Source: Massilia sp. H6
GTDB taxonomy: Bacteria; Pseudomonadota; Gammaproteobacteria; Burkholderiales; Burkholderiaceae_D
Length of the DNA stretch: 64,000 bases
Direction: 5' to 3'
Assembly (NCBI RefSeq): GCF_024802625.1
Contig: NZ_CP103371.1
Coordinates: 310,001 to 374,000, forward strand
The position numbers and the translations under genes are program-made. The notes under the pieces were generated by a model. It was not told the DNA's origin. It saw only the letters and a program-made list of their open reading frames with translations, and searched no databases. This document shows positions 55,224-64,000 of this stretch, one piece after another (position 1 is the stretch's first letter; each line of letters begins with the position of its first letter).

Positions 55224-56627
55224 GTGTTCAGGATATCTAACCACTACGTGTCGAAGATCGTTTTTCTTCTGCTGTTCGTCGAAGTGATCGTGCTGCTGGG
55301 CGCCGCCTATATCGGGGCGGCGCTGCGCATGCTTCAATTCGGTGACATGGGAACGGCGTCTCACCTCGACCACTTCTTTACTTCGGCGGTCGCCTTCACC
55401 GTGGCGATCATCTTCAGCATGAGCGCCATGGGCATGTACCAGCTCGATTACGACGAGGGGCTGCGCCATCCGTTCTTCATGAAGCTGATGCCGTCGTTCA
55501 TGATGGCCTTTGCCATCCTGGCGCTGGTGTTCTACATGGCGCCCGAGCTGTCTTTCGGGCGCGGCACCCTGGCCGTCGTGTTTCTTTTGGCGGGCATTGG
55601 TATTTTCCTGGCGCGCATGGCCTTCTTCAAGTCGTCCGAGGCGCGCATCTTGCAGTCGCGCATCCTGTTCCTGGGTGGCGGCCCGCTGGCCCTGGAGTGC
55701 AGTGAGCTGGCGGCCAAGAATACGAATTACCACAAGTACGAGATCGCCGGCTTCATCCCGAGCCCGAGCGAAGAATTGTGCGTACCCACCGAGAATCTGC
55801 TGAAGGTACGCGAGGGCGACTCCATCGTGTCGCTGGCGCGCCAGTACAACGTATCGGAAATCGTGGTGTCGGTGCAGAACCGCCGCGGCGGCTTCCCGAT
55901 CAAGGAACTGCTCGACTGTAAGCTGCAGGGCATCCGCGTCACCGACGCCGCCACCTTCTTTGAGCGCGAAACCTGCCAGATCCGGGTCGACTCGCTGCAG
56001 CCATCGTGGCTGGTGTTTGGCGGTGGCTTCGACCAGAGCTTCGTGCGCACCTTCATGAAGCGCACCTTCGACCTGGTATGCAGCCTCTTGATCTTGCTGA
56101 TGGCCTTTCCGCTGATGCTGGCCGCCGCCATCGCAGTGCGACTGGAAGACCGCGGCCCGGTGTTCTACTCGCAGGAGCGGGTCGGCAAGGATGGCAAGAC
56201 CTTCTATGTACACAAGTTCCGCAGCATGCGCGCCGATGCCGAAAAAGGTGGCAAGCCGCAGTGGGCCGCGCAGAACGATCCGCGCGTGACTCGTGTCGGC
56301 AACTTCATGCGCAAGACCCGTATCGACGAACTGCCGCAGATTCTCAACGTGTTCAAGGGCGAGATGTCTTTTGTTGGCCCGCGTCCCGAGCGTCCTTACT
56401 TTGTTGAGCAGCTGATCGAAGTGGTCCCGTATTACAATGTGCGCCACAGCGTCAAGCCGGGCATCACCGGCTGGGCCCAGGTACGCTACGGCTATGGCTC
56501 GTCGGCTGAAGACGCGCTGCAGAAGCTCCAGTACGACCTGTACTACGTGAAGAACAACAGCCTGTTCCTGGACGTCCTGATCCTGATTAACACCCTCAAG
56601 GTCGTCCTGTTCCGCAGCGGCCGCTAA
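55224..56627 (+). CDS. polyprenyl-phosphate sugar-1-phosphate transferase (XrtA-associated, TIGR03013-like)
   Basis: The 467-residue protein has membrane segments in the N-terminal 120 residues, a Rossmann-like middle domain with [18 protein letters not shown], and a C-terminal bacterial sugar transferase domain ([35 protein letters not shown], then [38 protein letters not shown]). It starts the EPS repeat on the lipid carrier. I took the GTG with GGGGAGG upstream, 18 bases after tviC. Confidence 0.93.
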   Translation: MFRISNHYVSKIVFLLLFVEVIVLLGAAYIGAALRMLQFGDMGTASHLDHFFTSAVAFTVAIIFSMSAMGMYQLDYDEGLRHPFFMKLMPSFMMAFAILALVFYMAPELSFGRGTLAVVFLLAGIGIFLARMAFFKSSEARILQSRILFLGGGPLALECSELAAKNTNYHKYEIAGFIPSPSEELCVPTENLLKVREGDSIVSLARQYNVSEIVVSVQNRRGGFPIKELLDCKLQGIRVTDAATFFERETCQIRVDSLQPSWLVFGGGFDQSFVRTFMKRTFDLVCSLLILLMAFPLMLAAAIAVRLEDRGPVFYSQERVGKDGKTFYVHKFRSMRADAEKGGKPQWAAQNDPRVTRVGNFMRKTRIDELPQILNVFKGEMSFVGPRPERPYFVEQLIEVVPYYNVRHSVKPGITGWAQVRYGYGSSAEDALQKLQYDLYYVKNNSLFLDVLILINTLKVVLFRSGR

Positions 56628-56638
56628 CCTGTCTACGC

Positions 56639-56660
56639 CCCGGCGGCGCAAGCTGCCGGG
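56639..56660 (+). terminator. hairpin before prsK
   Basis: CCCGGCGGC, loop GCAA, GCTGCCGGG pair over nine positions with one G-U, closing with a GNRA tetraloop. No U-run follows, so transcription probably continues into prsK. Confidence 0.5.
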
Positions 56661-56702
56661 ACAACTCAACCGCCCTCCCGCCGCGCCGCCATCATCGACC
56701 TC

Positions 56703-58784
56703 ATGGATGTTTCCCTGACCAGCATTGCGGCCTACAGCTATGCGCTGGTAGCCATCTGTTTCCTCGTGCTGGGCGCCCCCCTGGCGGTGCGCCAGCGGCG
56801 CCGCCACGACGTCGCGCTCGGCCTGGCCTGCCTATCGAGTGTGCTGTGGGGCGCAGCCCTGGCCTGGGAAGCGGCCGCTGGCCACATGTGGTCGCCCCTG
56901 ACCGAAAGCGCCGAGCTGCTGCGCAACGCCGGCTGGTCGGTGTTCCTGGTGGTCTTGCGCGGCCATTTCACCGACGCTAACAGCCGCCTGCCCATGCGCC
57001 TGCAACCTGCGCTGGCGCTGGGTGCGCTCGTGTATCTCGGTTGCCTCGGCGCCGCGCTCTCGGGGCACTGGAACCTGACGCAGCTCGATACGTCGGGCGC
57101 AACGCCAATTGCGGTACGGGTCGCGATGGCGGTGTCGGGCATGGCTCTGGTGGAACACGTCTACCGCAACCGCACCCTGCACGAGCGCTGGGCCGTGAAG
57201 TTCGCCTGCCTCGGCATCGGTGCCATGTTCGCCTATGACTTCTACCTGTACAGTCACACGATGCTGTTTCGCAGTGTCGATTCCGACATCTGGGCGGCGC
57301 GCGGGATCGTCAATGCACTCACGGTGCCGCTGATTGCGGTCTCGCTCGGACGCAGCAAGCTGTGGTCGTCGCCGCTGTCGGTGTCGCGCCGCGCAATGTT
57401 CCATTCGGCCACGCTGTTTGGTTCGGCCCTCTACCTGCTGGCAATGGGGTCGGCTGGCTACTACCTGCGCTATTTCGGCGGCAGCTGGGGCACGGTCATG
57501 CAGGTCACCTTCCTGTTCGCGGCGCTGATCCTGCTAATCGGGGTGCTGTTCTCGGGCAGCTTCCGGGCGCGCCTGAAAGTCTTCATCAGCAAGCATTTCT
57601 ACCGTTACAACTACGACTACCGCGAAGAATGGATGCGCTTTACGCGCACCCTGTCCAAGCCGGGCCCGGACCTGGGCGAACGGGTCATCGAGGCAGTGGC
57701 GGCGCTGGTCGAAAGTCCGGGCGGCGCGCTGTGGCAGCGCGGTGAGTCGGGCCGCTACGAGCCGGTAGCGCACTGGCAGATACCGCCGCTGGCAGCGCTG
57801 GAACCAGCCGATTCCGCGTTTTGCCAGTTCCTCGAGACCAGCCAGTGGGTAGTCGATCTGCACGAGTACGCAAATAGTCCCGATAAGTACGACACCCTGG
57901 TGCTGCCGGCGTGGCTGGGCGGCTACCAGCGCGCCTGGCTGGTGGTGCCATTGATTTTGCACGGTCACCTGTTCGGCTTCGTGCTGCTGCAAAACGCGCG
58001 CAGCCCGGTAAAACTGAACTGGGAAGTGATCGACGTGCTCGAGATTGCCGGCAGCCAGGCCGCCAGCCAGCTGGCGCAGCAAGATGCCGCGCATGCCCTG
58101 ATGGTAGCGCGCCAGTTCGAGTCGTTCAACCGCATGTCGACCTTCGTGGTGCACGACCTGAAGAACCTGGTGCTGCAGCTGTCGCTGATGAATGCCAACG
58201 CCGCCAAGCACAAGGACAATCCCGAATTCCAGGCCGACATGCTAGAGACGGTCGACTACTCGGTGCAGAAGATGAAGATCATGCTGCAAAAGCTCAGTCG
58301 CACCGAGAACCACGAGCAGCCGCTGGCGCTGGCGCTGGAACAAGTCGTCAGGCAGGCCGTGGCACTCAAGGGTGCCTTCGAGCCACGCCCGCAACTACAG
58401 GTCGACCAGCCAGCCTTGTGCGTGCTGGCCGACCGCGAGCGCCTCGAGCGGGTGGTCGGGCACTTGATCCAGAATGCGATCGAGGCCACCCCCCGCACCG
58501 GGAGTGTCAAGATCCGGGTCGCACACGAGGCAGGGCAGGCGCTAATCGAGATCGCCGATACCGGCGAAGGAATGAGCGAAGACTTTATCCGCGAGCGCCT
58601 GTTCAAGCCTTTCGATTCAACCAAGTCGGCCGGCATGGGGATCGGCGTGTTCGAAAGCCGCGAATATATCAACGAACTGGGCGGCAGCCTGGCGGTGAGC
58701 AGCAGCCCGGGACAGGGCACCACCTTCCGCGTCACACTGCCGCTTTGCCAACATGAAACGCCTGCGGCCGAACGCGCCGCATGA
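56703..58784 (+). CDS. prsK: PEP-CTERM system histidine kinase PrsK
   Basis: The 693-residue protein has a long N-terminal membrane region with several helices (residues 1-~290), a GAF-like middle part, and a C-terminal kinase. That kinase has the H-box STFVVHDLKNLV, N-box HLIQNAIEATP, G1 IADTGEGMS and G2 KSAGMGIGVFES. This layout matches PrsK of XrtA/EPS loci. It ends 13 bases before prsR and is thought to phosphorylate it. The signal sensed is unknown. Confidence 0.92.
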   Translation: MDVSLTSIAAYSYALVAICFLVLGAPLAVRQRRRHDVALGLACLSSVLWGAALAWEAAAGHMWSPLTESAELLRNAGWSVFLVVLRGHFTDANSRLPMRLQPALALGALVYLGCLGAALSGHWNLTQLDTSGATPIAVRVAMAVSGMALVEHVYRNRTLHERWAVKFACLGIGAMFAYDFYLYSHTMLFRSVDSDIWAARGIVNALTVPLIAVSLGRSKLWSSPLSVSRRAMFHSATLFGSALYLLAMGSAGYYLRYFGGSWGTVMQVTFLFAALILLIGVLFSGSFRARLKVFISKHFYRYNYDYREEWMRFTRTLSKPGPDLGERVIEAVAALVESPGGALWQRGESGRYEPVAHWQIPPLAALEPADSAFCQFLETSQWVVDLHEYANSPDKYDTLVLPAWLGGYQRAWLVVPLILHGHLFGFVLLQNARSPVKLNWEVIDVLEIAGSQAASQLAQQDAAHALMVARQFESFNRMSTFVVHDLKNLVLQLSLMNANAAKHKDNPEFQADMLETVDYSVQKMKIMLQKLSRTENHEQPLALALEQVVRQAVALKGAFEPRPQLQVDQPALCVLADRERLERVVGHLIQNAIEATPRTGSVKIRVAHEAGQALIEIADTGEGMSEDFIRERLFKPFDSTKSAGMGIGVFESREYINELGGSLAVSSSPGQGTTFRVTLPLCQHETPAAERAA

Positions 58785-58797
58785 TGCGAGGAACAAC

Positions 58798-60159
58798 GTG
58801 ACTCAGAATAAACCAAAACTGCTCATCATCGAAGACGACCCGGGCCTGCAAAAGCAGCTGCGCTGGAGCCTCGATGCCTACGACGTGGTGGTCGCCGGCG
58901 ACCGCGAGGCGGCGCTGGCCCAGATCCGGCGCCATGAGCCGGCGGTATGCACCATGGACCTCGGGTTGCCGCCCGATCCGGACGGCTCGACCGAGGGCCT
59001 GGCGACGCTGCAGCAAATCCTGGCGCTGGCCCCCGAGACCCGCGTCATCGTCCTTACCGGCAACCAGGATCACACCAATGCGGTCAAGGCCATCGCCATG
59101 GGCGCCTACGACTTCCATCACAAGCCGTGCGACCCGGAAGTGCTCAACCTGGTGATCCAGCGCGCCTTTTTCCTGCATAACCTGCAGAACGAAAACCGCC
59201 GCATGCAGCAGTCGCAGGCCGATTCGCCGATGTCGGGCGTCATCTCGCGCGACCCCGGCATGCTCAAGGTCTGCCGCAACATCGAAAAAGTGGCACCGAC
59301 CTCGGCCTCGGTCATGCTACTGGGCGACTCGGGCACCGGCAAGGAAGTGCTGGCGCGCGCGCTGCACCAGCTGTCGCCGCGTTCCAAGGAGCGCTTCATG
59401 GCGATCAACTGCGCGGCAATTCCCGAGAACCTGCTCGAGAGCGAACTGTTCGGCTACGAGAAAGGCGCCTTCACCGGCGCGGCCAAGCAGACCAAGGGCA
59501 AGGTCGAGCTGGCGCACGGCGGCACCTTTTTCCTCGATGAGGTGGGCGACCTGCCAATGCCGCTGCAGGCCAAGCTGCTGCGCTTTCTGCAAGAGCGCGT
59601 GATCGAGCGCATCGGCGGTCACGAAGAAATCCCGGTGGACGTGCGCATCGTCTGCGCGACTCACCAGAAGCTCAAGGAATTGTGCGCCCAGGGCCGCTTC
59701 CGCGAAGACTTGTACTATCGCTTGTCCGAGATCGTGGTGACGATTCCGCCGCTGCGCCAGCGCGAAGGCGATGCTGCGCTGCTGGCGCATCACTTCAAGA
59801 ACAAGTTCTGCGCCCAGGAATCGCGCCCGTCGCTGCATTTTGCGCCAGATGCGATCGCGGCCATCGAAGCCTATGGCTGGCCGGGCAATGTGCGCGAGAT
59901 GGAAAACTACATCAAGCGCGCGGTCATCATGGCCGACGGTAACACCATCGTCGCCGACGACCTGGGCCTGCCGGGAGAAGCGGCCGAAGAAGAACCGCTC
60001 AACCTGCGCCAGGTGCGCGACGAAGCCGAGTACAAGGCCATCGTCAAGGCGCTGGCGCGGGTCGACGGCAATATTGTCAAGGCCTCGGAAGTGCTGGGTG
60101 TCAGCCGTCCGACCTTGTATGACCTGATGGGGCGCCACGGCATCAAGACCGGCACATGA
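58798..60159 (+). CDS. prsR: PEP-CTERM-box sigma54-dependent response regulator PrsR
   Basis: The 453-residue protein has a receiver (LLIIEDDPG, phosphoacceptor Asp in [12 protein letters not shown], Lys in HHKPCDPE). An AAA+ domain follows with Walker [17 protein letters not shown], the sigma54-contact GAFTGAAKQ and Walker [14 protein letters not shown]. It ends in a Fis-type helix-turn-helix ([16 protein letters not shown]). It activates sigma54 promoters of EPS and PEP-CTERM genes. The GTG start follows GAGGAA and lies just after the prsK stop. Confidence 0.94.
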   Translation: MTQNKPKLLIIEDDPGLQKQLRWSLDAYDVVVAGDREAALAQIRRHEPAVCTMDLGLPPDPDGSTEGLATLQQILALAPETRVIVLTGNQDHTNAVKAIAMGAYDFHHKPCDPEVLNLVIQRAFFLHNLQNENRRMQQSQADSPMSGVISRDPGMLKVCRNIEKVAPTSASVMLLGDSGTGKEVLARALHQLSPRSKERFMAINCAAIPENLLESELFGYEKGAFTGAAKQTKGKVELAHGGTFFLDEVGDLPMPLQAKLLRFLQERVIERIGGHEEIPVDVRIVCATHQKLKELCAQGRFREDLYYRLSEIVVTIPPLRQREGDAALLAHHFKNKFCAQESRPSLHFAPDAIAAIEAYGWPGNVREMENYIKRAVIMADGNTIVADDLGLPGEAAEEEPLNLRQVRDEAEYKAIVKALARVDGNIVKASEVLGVSRPTLYDLMGRHGIKTGT

Positions 60160-61583
60160 AGGCGCGCTGGCTGCTGGCAGTACCAGTGCTGGCGGGGCTG
60201 GCAGGGGCCATGGGCGGCGTACTGTATTTGCAGGGCCAGGGCGTCACGCCGCGTGCGCTGGCGCCTTATATAGAAAAACGCACGTCCGGCCATAATGGCG
60301 TGATCGTGGCGAGTGGCCAATGGTTCGGCGCCGTACTGCGCCGGCTCGACCGCGGCGCACAGGCGCCCTACGCGCTGCCGGCGCTGTTGATCGGCGCCCA
60401 GCCCGTTGCGGTGGCGGCGCTGGTCGCGGCCAAGCTGGTACCGGTGGCTTCGACAGACGAGGCGCGGCGCGCCTTCGCGGCCGCCATTCCGGGCGACGTC
60501 ATCACCTTTTTGCCCGGGGTGTACTTGATCGACCGGCCCCTTCGTGCTGACCGGCCGGGCGCTGTTGGCAGGCCAGTCGTGGTGCGCGCGGAGCGGCCGG
60601 GCACAGTAAGCATCGAGTTGGCCACCAGCGAAGGCTTCGTGGTCGCGGCCCCGCATTGGCGCTTTGAAAATCTCTCGATTCGCGGCGCCTGCGCCCACGC
60701 GGCAAACTGCGAACATGCGTTCCACGTGGTCGGTCGCGGAGCGCATTTCGTCGCCCGCAACAACACCATCGTCGATTTCAATGCTCATTTCAAGATCAAC
60801 GGTAACGGCGACGGCTTTCCGGACCACGGCCTGATCGAGGCGAACACGCTGACCAATACCGCGCCGCGGCCGACCCACAATCCGGTCACGCCGATCGACC
60901 TGGTGGCCGCCAGCGGCTGGACCATTCGCGCAAACCTGATCACTGACTTTATCAAGGCTCATGGCGACCGGATCAGCTACGGCGCTTTCGCCAAAGGCGC
61001 AGCTGCACATACGGTGTTTGAACGCAATGTGGTGCTGTGCGAGCAAAAACTGCAGGGCTTGCCGGGTCAGCGGGTCGGCCTGTCTTTCGGTGGCGGCGGC
61101 ACCGGCAAGCAGTATTGTCGTGACCGAAAATGCATTACCGAGCACGATGGCGGCGTGATGCGCGCGAACCTGGTAGCGGCTTGCTCCGATGCCGGCATCT
61201 ATGTCAACAGCGGCGCCGGCAGCCTGCTGGCGCACAACACGCTGCTCGATACCGCCGGGGTGCAGGTGCGTTACCCGGAAAGCAGCGCGCAGCTGGAGGG
61301 CAATGTGATCGACGGCGCCATTACCAGCCGTGACGGTGCAGTGGTGCGACAAGGCGATAACCAGTCCAGCTCGATCGCAGCGTTGTACGCCGGCCTGCAC
61401 CTGCAGCGCAGCCAGTTTGCAGCACCAGGCGCGCTTGACCTGCGTTGGAAAAACCAGCCGCCCCGGCGCAGCGCGCCCGAACGCCCGCTGGACCTGTGCG
61501 GGATGGCGCGCCCGGCGTCTTTCGCTTACGGCGCCTTCGAGGATTTCGGGGCTTGCCTGCAGCCGCGCCGCCCTCTTAACTAA
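60156..61583 (+). CDS. right-handed parallel beta-helix protein (polysaccharide lyase-like)
   Basis: The 475-residue product has an N-terminal signal anchor (LLAVPVLAGLAGAMGGVLYL) and beta-helix repeats with short Asn/Ile/Val rungs (PHWRFENLSIRGACAH, GRGAHFVARNNTIVDFN, GLIEANTLTNT, GSLLAHNTLLDT). That architecture is shared by chondroitinase-B-type and other lyases. The gene overlaps prsR by four bases. It may trim or modify EPS in the envelope. No catalytic residues could be fixed. Confidence 0.75.
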   Translation: MKARWLLAVPVLAGLAGAMGGVLYLQGQGVTPRALAPYIEKRTSGHNGVIVASGQWFGAVLRRLDRGAQAPYALPALLIGAQPVAVAALVAAKLVPVASTDEARRAFAAAIPGDVITFLPGVYLIDRPLRADRPGAVGRPVVVRAERPGTVSIELATSEGFVVAAPHWRFENLSIRGACAHAANCEHAFHVVGRGAHFVARNNTIVDFNAHFKINGNGDGFPDHGLIEANTLTNTAPRPTHNPVTPIDLVAASGWTIRANLITDFIKAHGDRISYGAFAKGAAAHTVFERNVVLCEQKLQGLPGQRVGLSFGGGGTGKQYCRDRKCITEHDGGVMRANLVAACSDAGIYVNSGAGSLLAHNTLLDTAGVQVRYPESSAQLEGNVIDGAITSRDGAVVRQGDNQSSSIAALYAGLHLQRSQFAAPGALDLRWKNQPPRRSAPERPLDLCGMARPASFAYGAFEDFGACLQPRRPLN

Positions 61584-61632
61584 ACGGAGCGGGGCGCGCT
61601 CAGCTTGGCGCTGGCGATCTTCAGCAGACGCT

Positions 61633-62475
61633 TCACCACGAATGCAACCAGTCCGCGGTCCAGGCCGCCACCTGGTCGCGCCATTCGCGACGCGAGAAGG
61701 TATGGTCGGCCCGTGCCAGCTCATGCCGGGTAAAACGCGGGGCCTCCAACAAGCCCTTCCACCCTGGTGCGGCGGCGGTGTCGGCGAATTCGCGGGCGGT
61801 CAGGTCGGCGCCGCTCAGCACCACCAGCACTTTTCCGTCAAAGCGCGACAGGGCGCCGTGCATGCGCTCGGGCAGTGCCTCGCTGCCACTGGTCTTACCG
61901 GCCTGGCGCGGCTTGCTGGCGCGCGCCAGGATATCGACCAGCGAGCGGGCAGCCGCGCGCATGTCGAAGCGGCCTTGGGCGATCTTTTTCCATAGCACCG
62001 GCGACAGGAAGCGTTCGCGGTAATAATGCTTGAGCGTGCTGCGCGCCAGCCCTTCATCGGTGCGCACCCAGGGGTTGAGCAGTACCAGTGCGCTCACGCG
62101 CGCATCGCTCTCGGCATACAGTGCCGCAGCCGAGGCGCCGTCGCACAGCCCCCACAGGACCACTTCTTGCAGACCCGGGACGGCGGCGAAAAAGGCGTCG
62201 ATGGCGCAACGCACATCTAGCCCGATGTCGTCGAATCCGCGCATCTCGCCATCGCTGTCGCCCATTCCGCGGTAATCGAAGCGCATCGCCGCGATGCCCT
62301 GCGCCGCCAGGGCGCGTGCCAGCAAGGTGAATTGGCGATGGCTGCCGGCGCGGTATTGCGGGCCGCCGACCACGACCAGCACGCCGCGCCGGCCCGGCTG
62401 CATCGGCACGGTTGCCACGCCAACCAGCCATTGGCCGGCGCAGGGGAAGGCCAGCGCTTTTTCGTCAAACAGCAT
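61633..62475 (-). CDS. exosortase A-associated hydrolase 1
   Basis: The 280-residue alpha/beta hydrolase has VVVGGPQYRAGSHRQFTLLARAL and MRFDYRGMGDSDGE near the N-terminus. The nucleophile elbow is GLCDG, so Cys111 replaces the usual Ser. A His lies in ADHTFSRREW. These features fit hydrolase 1 of XrtA-linked EPS loci (TIGR03100-type). Its start overlaps the end of hydrolase 2 by 11 bases. The enzyme substrate is not known. Confidence 0.88.
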   Translation of the reverse strand: MLFDEKALAFPCAGQWLVGVATVPMQPGRRGVLVVVGGPQYRAGSHRQFTLLARALAAQGIAAMRFDYRGMGDSDGEMRGFDDIGLDVRCAIDAFFAAVPGLQEVVLWGLCDGASAAALYAESDARVSALVLLNPWVRTDEGLARSTLKHYYRERFLSPVLWKKIAQGRFDMRAAARSLVDILARASKPRQAGKTSGSEALPERMHGALSRFDGKVLVVLSGADLTAREFADTAAAPGWKGLLEAPRFTRHELARADHTFSRREWRDQVAAWTADWLHSW

Positions 62476-63310
62476 CGACCGGCTCCTGGATTGCTTCGCA
62501 GGTGGCGGCCACCAAGGCCGGGCATTCGGTGATTTCCTGGGTCGACCAGAAAGGCTGGCCGACCACCTGCCGAGCCTGTACTAGCACGCGCGCGCGGCGC
62601 CAACGCTCGACGGTACTGGAGGCGGCCGCCGTCAGCGGGCGGTCGGGGGCGGTCGCCAGCTCGAACCAGTGCACCGGGATCTTGTGCGGGGTCAGCAGGG
62701 CCGCATCGAGCGCGTCGATCGCCTGCGCCAATTCTGGATGCAGGTCGTAGCCAGCGATTTCCAGCGTCTCGCCGCGCGCGAGCGCGGCGCGCAGGGCAGC
62801 AGTGCCGAGCCTGGTATCGCCGCCCGAGAGCATGTCGTTGGCCACCCGCAGGCGCAAGAACTGCGCCAGGACCGAAGGGCCGGACAAGGCCGGCTGCCAC
62901 AGGACAATGCGGGCAGGCGCCTTGGCTGCGGTGCGGGCGAAGTCGAGTGCCAGCGCGGCGCCCAGGCGCAGTCCGAGCAGCGTGATTGGCTGCGCCAGGC
63001 GCGTGTCGAGCCAGGCATGAGCTGACGCCAGGTCGCGCCTCCAGGTTTCCCAGCGTGCATCGCCGAAATCGCCGCTGCTGTCGCCGCAGCCGTGCAGGTC
63101 GATTTGCAGCACGCCGTAGCCCTGCGCCGCCAGTGCGCGCGCCTGCAGCGCTGCCATGCGGCGCGAGCGGTTCAGTTCTTCGGCAAACGGATGCACGTAC
63201 AGCACGGCGCCGCGGCAGTCGCCGACGGCGGGGTGAAACAGGCAAAAGCGCTGCCCGCCGTCCACCGGCAGGAAGAACGGCACCGCGGCTGGCCCGGACG
63301 CCAGGGTCAT
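62465..63310 (-). CDS. exosortase A-associated hydrolase 2
   Basis: The 281-residue alpha/beta-hydrolase fold protein begins with FFLPVDGGQRFCLFHP and VLYVHPFAEELNRSRRM. At the nucleophile elbow it reads GLRLG (Arg115 instead of Ser), so a classical serine hydrolase mechanism is not possible. This is usual for the TIGR03101-type partner of hydrolase 1. The gene overlaps both neighbours, linking it tightly to hydrolase 1 and the acyl carrier protein. Confidence 0.88.
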   Translation of the reverse strand: MTLASGPAAVPFFLPVDGGQRFCLFHPAVGDCRGAVLYVHPFAEELNRSRRMAALQARALAAQGYGVLQIDLHGCGDSSGDFGDARWETWRRDLASAHAWLDTRLAQPITLLGLRLGAALALDFARTAAKAPARIVLWQPALSGPSVLAQFLRLRVANDMLSGGDTRLGTAALRAALARGETLEIAGYDLHPELAQAIDALDAALLTPHKIPVHWFELATAPDRPLTAAASSTVERWRRARVLVQARQVVGQPFWSTQEITECPALVAATCEAIQEPVDAV

Positions 63311-63555
63311 GCGCCGCGCTTTTCTTGCACGAAGGCCGTCAGGCTGCCGAGCGTGGCAAAGGTACTGGCGCTGATGTCGTCGTCGTCGATCATGATGCCG
63401 AACTGGTCTTCGAGTGCACCGATCAGGCTCACGACCGCCATCGAATCGAGCTCCGGCAGGCTGCCCAGCAGCGGCGAGTCTGCAGCGAGTTCGTTGCCGG
63501 CCGGGCCCAGGTTCAGCACGTCGATGAGGATATTCCTGACTTCGTTCAAGTACAT
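63307..63555 (-). CDS. acyl carrier protein (exosortase-associated)
   Basis: The 82-residue product has the ACP helix pattern and the phosphopantetheine attachment serine S38 in LPELDSMAVVSLI. It starts MYLNEVRNILIDVLNLG with GGAGCAAGA upstream. A longer frame would lack support. It overlaps hydrolase 2 by four bases and the following acetyltransferase by ten, so these genes are probably translated together. It may carry an acyl group used to decorate the EPS. Confidence 0.9.
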   Translation of the reverse strand: MYLNEVRNILIDVLNLGPAGNELAADSPLLGSLPELDSMAVVSLIGALEDQFGIMIDDDDISASTFATLGSLTAFVQEKRGA

Positions 63556-64000
63556 TCTTGCTCCGTTAATCCGTTGCATGTGCTCTGGCGCGCGGCGCGC
63601 GCCTGCAGCTTGCGGTGCCAGCCGCGTAGTGCAGGCCAGCGGTAAATATTGAGATGGTAGAGCGTGCGCACCTCGTCCGTCCAGCGCAAGTGCCATTCCA
63701 TGACCTTGCCATAGAATTCGATGCGCTTGAAGCGCCCCTGGTCGAACAACTCGCGGGTTTCCTCCTCGCGCATCAGGAGGGTAGGCGACAGCGATCCGGC
63801 GACGCGCTCGTCATAGGTTGTCTTGAGCACCACGATGCAATCAGCGCCTTCGATGCACAGGTCGGTCGCGGCAAGCTGCCCGCCAATCCAGTAGCGGTAG
63901 ATGCTGCCGGCTCCGCGTCGGCAGAACGCCTCGAGCATGTCTTTGTAAAACCGCCCCTGCGCATTGTCGGCGTGGACCGCGGTGCCGCCGCCGGCTTTCC
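63546..64000 (-). CDS. GNAT-fold acyltransferase, truncated by the window end
   Basis: The frame is open to the last base, and the visible 151 codons have GTAVHADNAQGRFYKDMLEAF, GSIYRYWIGGQLAATDLCI and YDERVAGSLSPTLLM. This matches the C-terminal half of FemAB/CelD-like acetyltransferases (Acetyltransf_6). It probably uses the acyl carrier protein encoded next to it. The N-terminal part lies outside the window, so the full length is unknown. Confidence 0.8.
   Translation of the reverse strand, partial: KAGGGTAVHADNAQGRFYKDMLEAFCRRGAGSIYRYWIGGQLAATDLCIEGADCIVVLKTTYDERVAGSLSPTLLMREEETRELFDQGRFKRIEFYGKVMEWHLRWTDEVRTLYHLNIYRWPALRGWHRKLQARAARQSTCNGLTEQECT

Overview
This window looks like chromosome from a high-GC betaproteobacterium, most likely Oxalobacteraceae and Massilia-like. 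I infer this from general protein similarity, the PHB pair phaA-phaB, the minCDE order, and a PEP-CTERM/XrtA-type exopolysaccharide (EPS) locus at the right end. No rRNA, phage, complete insertion sequence or CRISPR array is visible. One tRNA (Arg, anticodon CCG) is present.

Layout. 1-5.4 kb: a truncated Xaa-Pro aminopeptidase, then small housekeeping and hypothetical genes (MgtC-like, DUF924, DUF2520, MAPEG, AlkB) and an outer-membrane beta-barrel protein. 5.4-11.6 kb: a REP-associated transposase, ettA, rarD, kup and a lipoprotein FKBP isomerase. 11.6-20.6 kb: a long reverse-strand block with elaA, a histone-deacetylase-fold protein lacking catalytic residues, gshA, a DUF885 hydrolase, and hemA-prfA-dsbB-prmC. 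20.7-26.4 kb: an orphan response regulator with a perfect 10-bp inverted repeat upstream, a DUF697-like protein, minCDE and phaAB.

26.4-33.4 kb is the most unusual region. Three very short genes lie in an AT-rich stretch. Two encode peptides with double-glycine leaders (57 and 56 aa). Between them is a 42-aa peptide that shares the core motif of the second peptide but has no leader. Downstream on the same strand are an HlyD-type adaptor, a C39-peptidase ABC exporter, a small membrane protein, an ABC permease and its ATPase. Together this reads as a Gram-negative two-peptide bacteriocin (class IIb-like) system with processing, export and probable self-protection.

33.4-51 kb: general metabolism and peptidases, including a D-amino-acid deaminase-like PLP enzyme, proline iminopeptidase, a 2,4-dienoyl-CoA reductase, a KAS III enzyme, an S41 peptidase, two tandem M13 metallopeptidases, a large lipoprotein and a di-heme cytochrome c. 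51-64 kb: tRNA-Arg, a GT2-like protein, then tviB-tviC, a polyprenyl-phosphate sugar-1-phosphate transferase, the kinase/regulator pair prsK-prsR and a beta-helix protein. These face a convergent cluster of two exosortase-associated hydrolases, an acyl carrier protein and a truncated acetyltransferase. The right end is therefore the start of an XrtA EPS locus that continues beyond the window; no exosortase gene is visible here.

Many genes overlap by 1-14 bases, so operons are compact. Several convergent or operon-end positions carry clear hairpin terminators.
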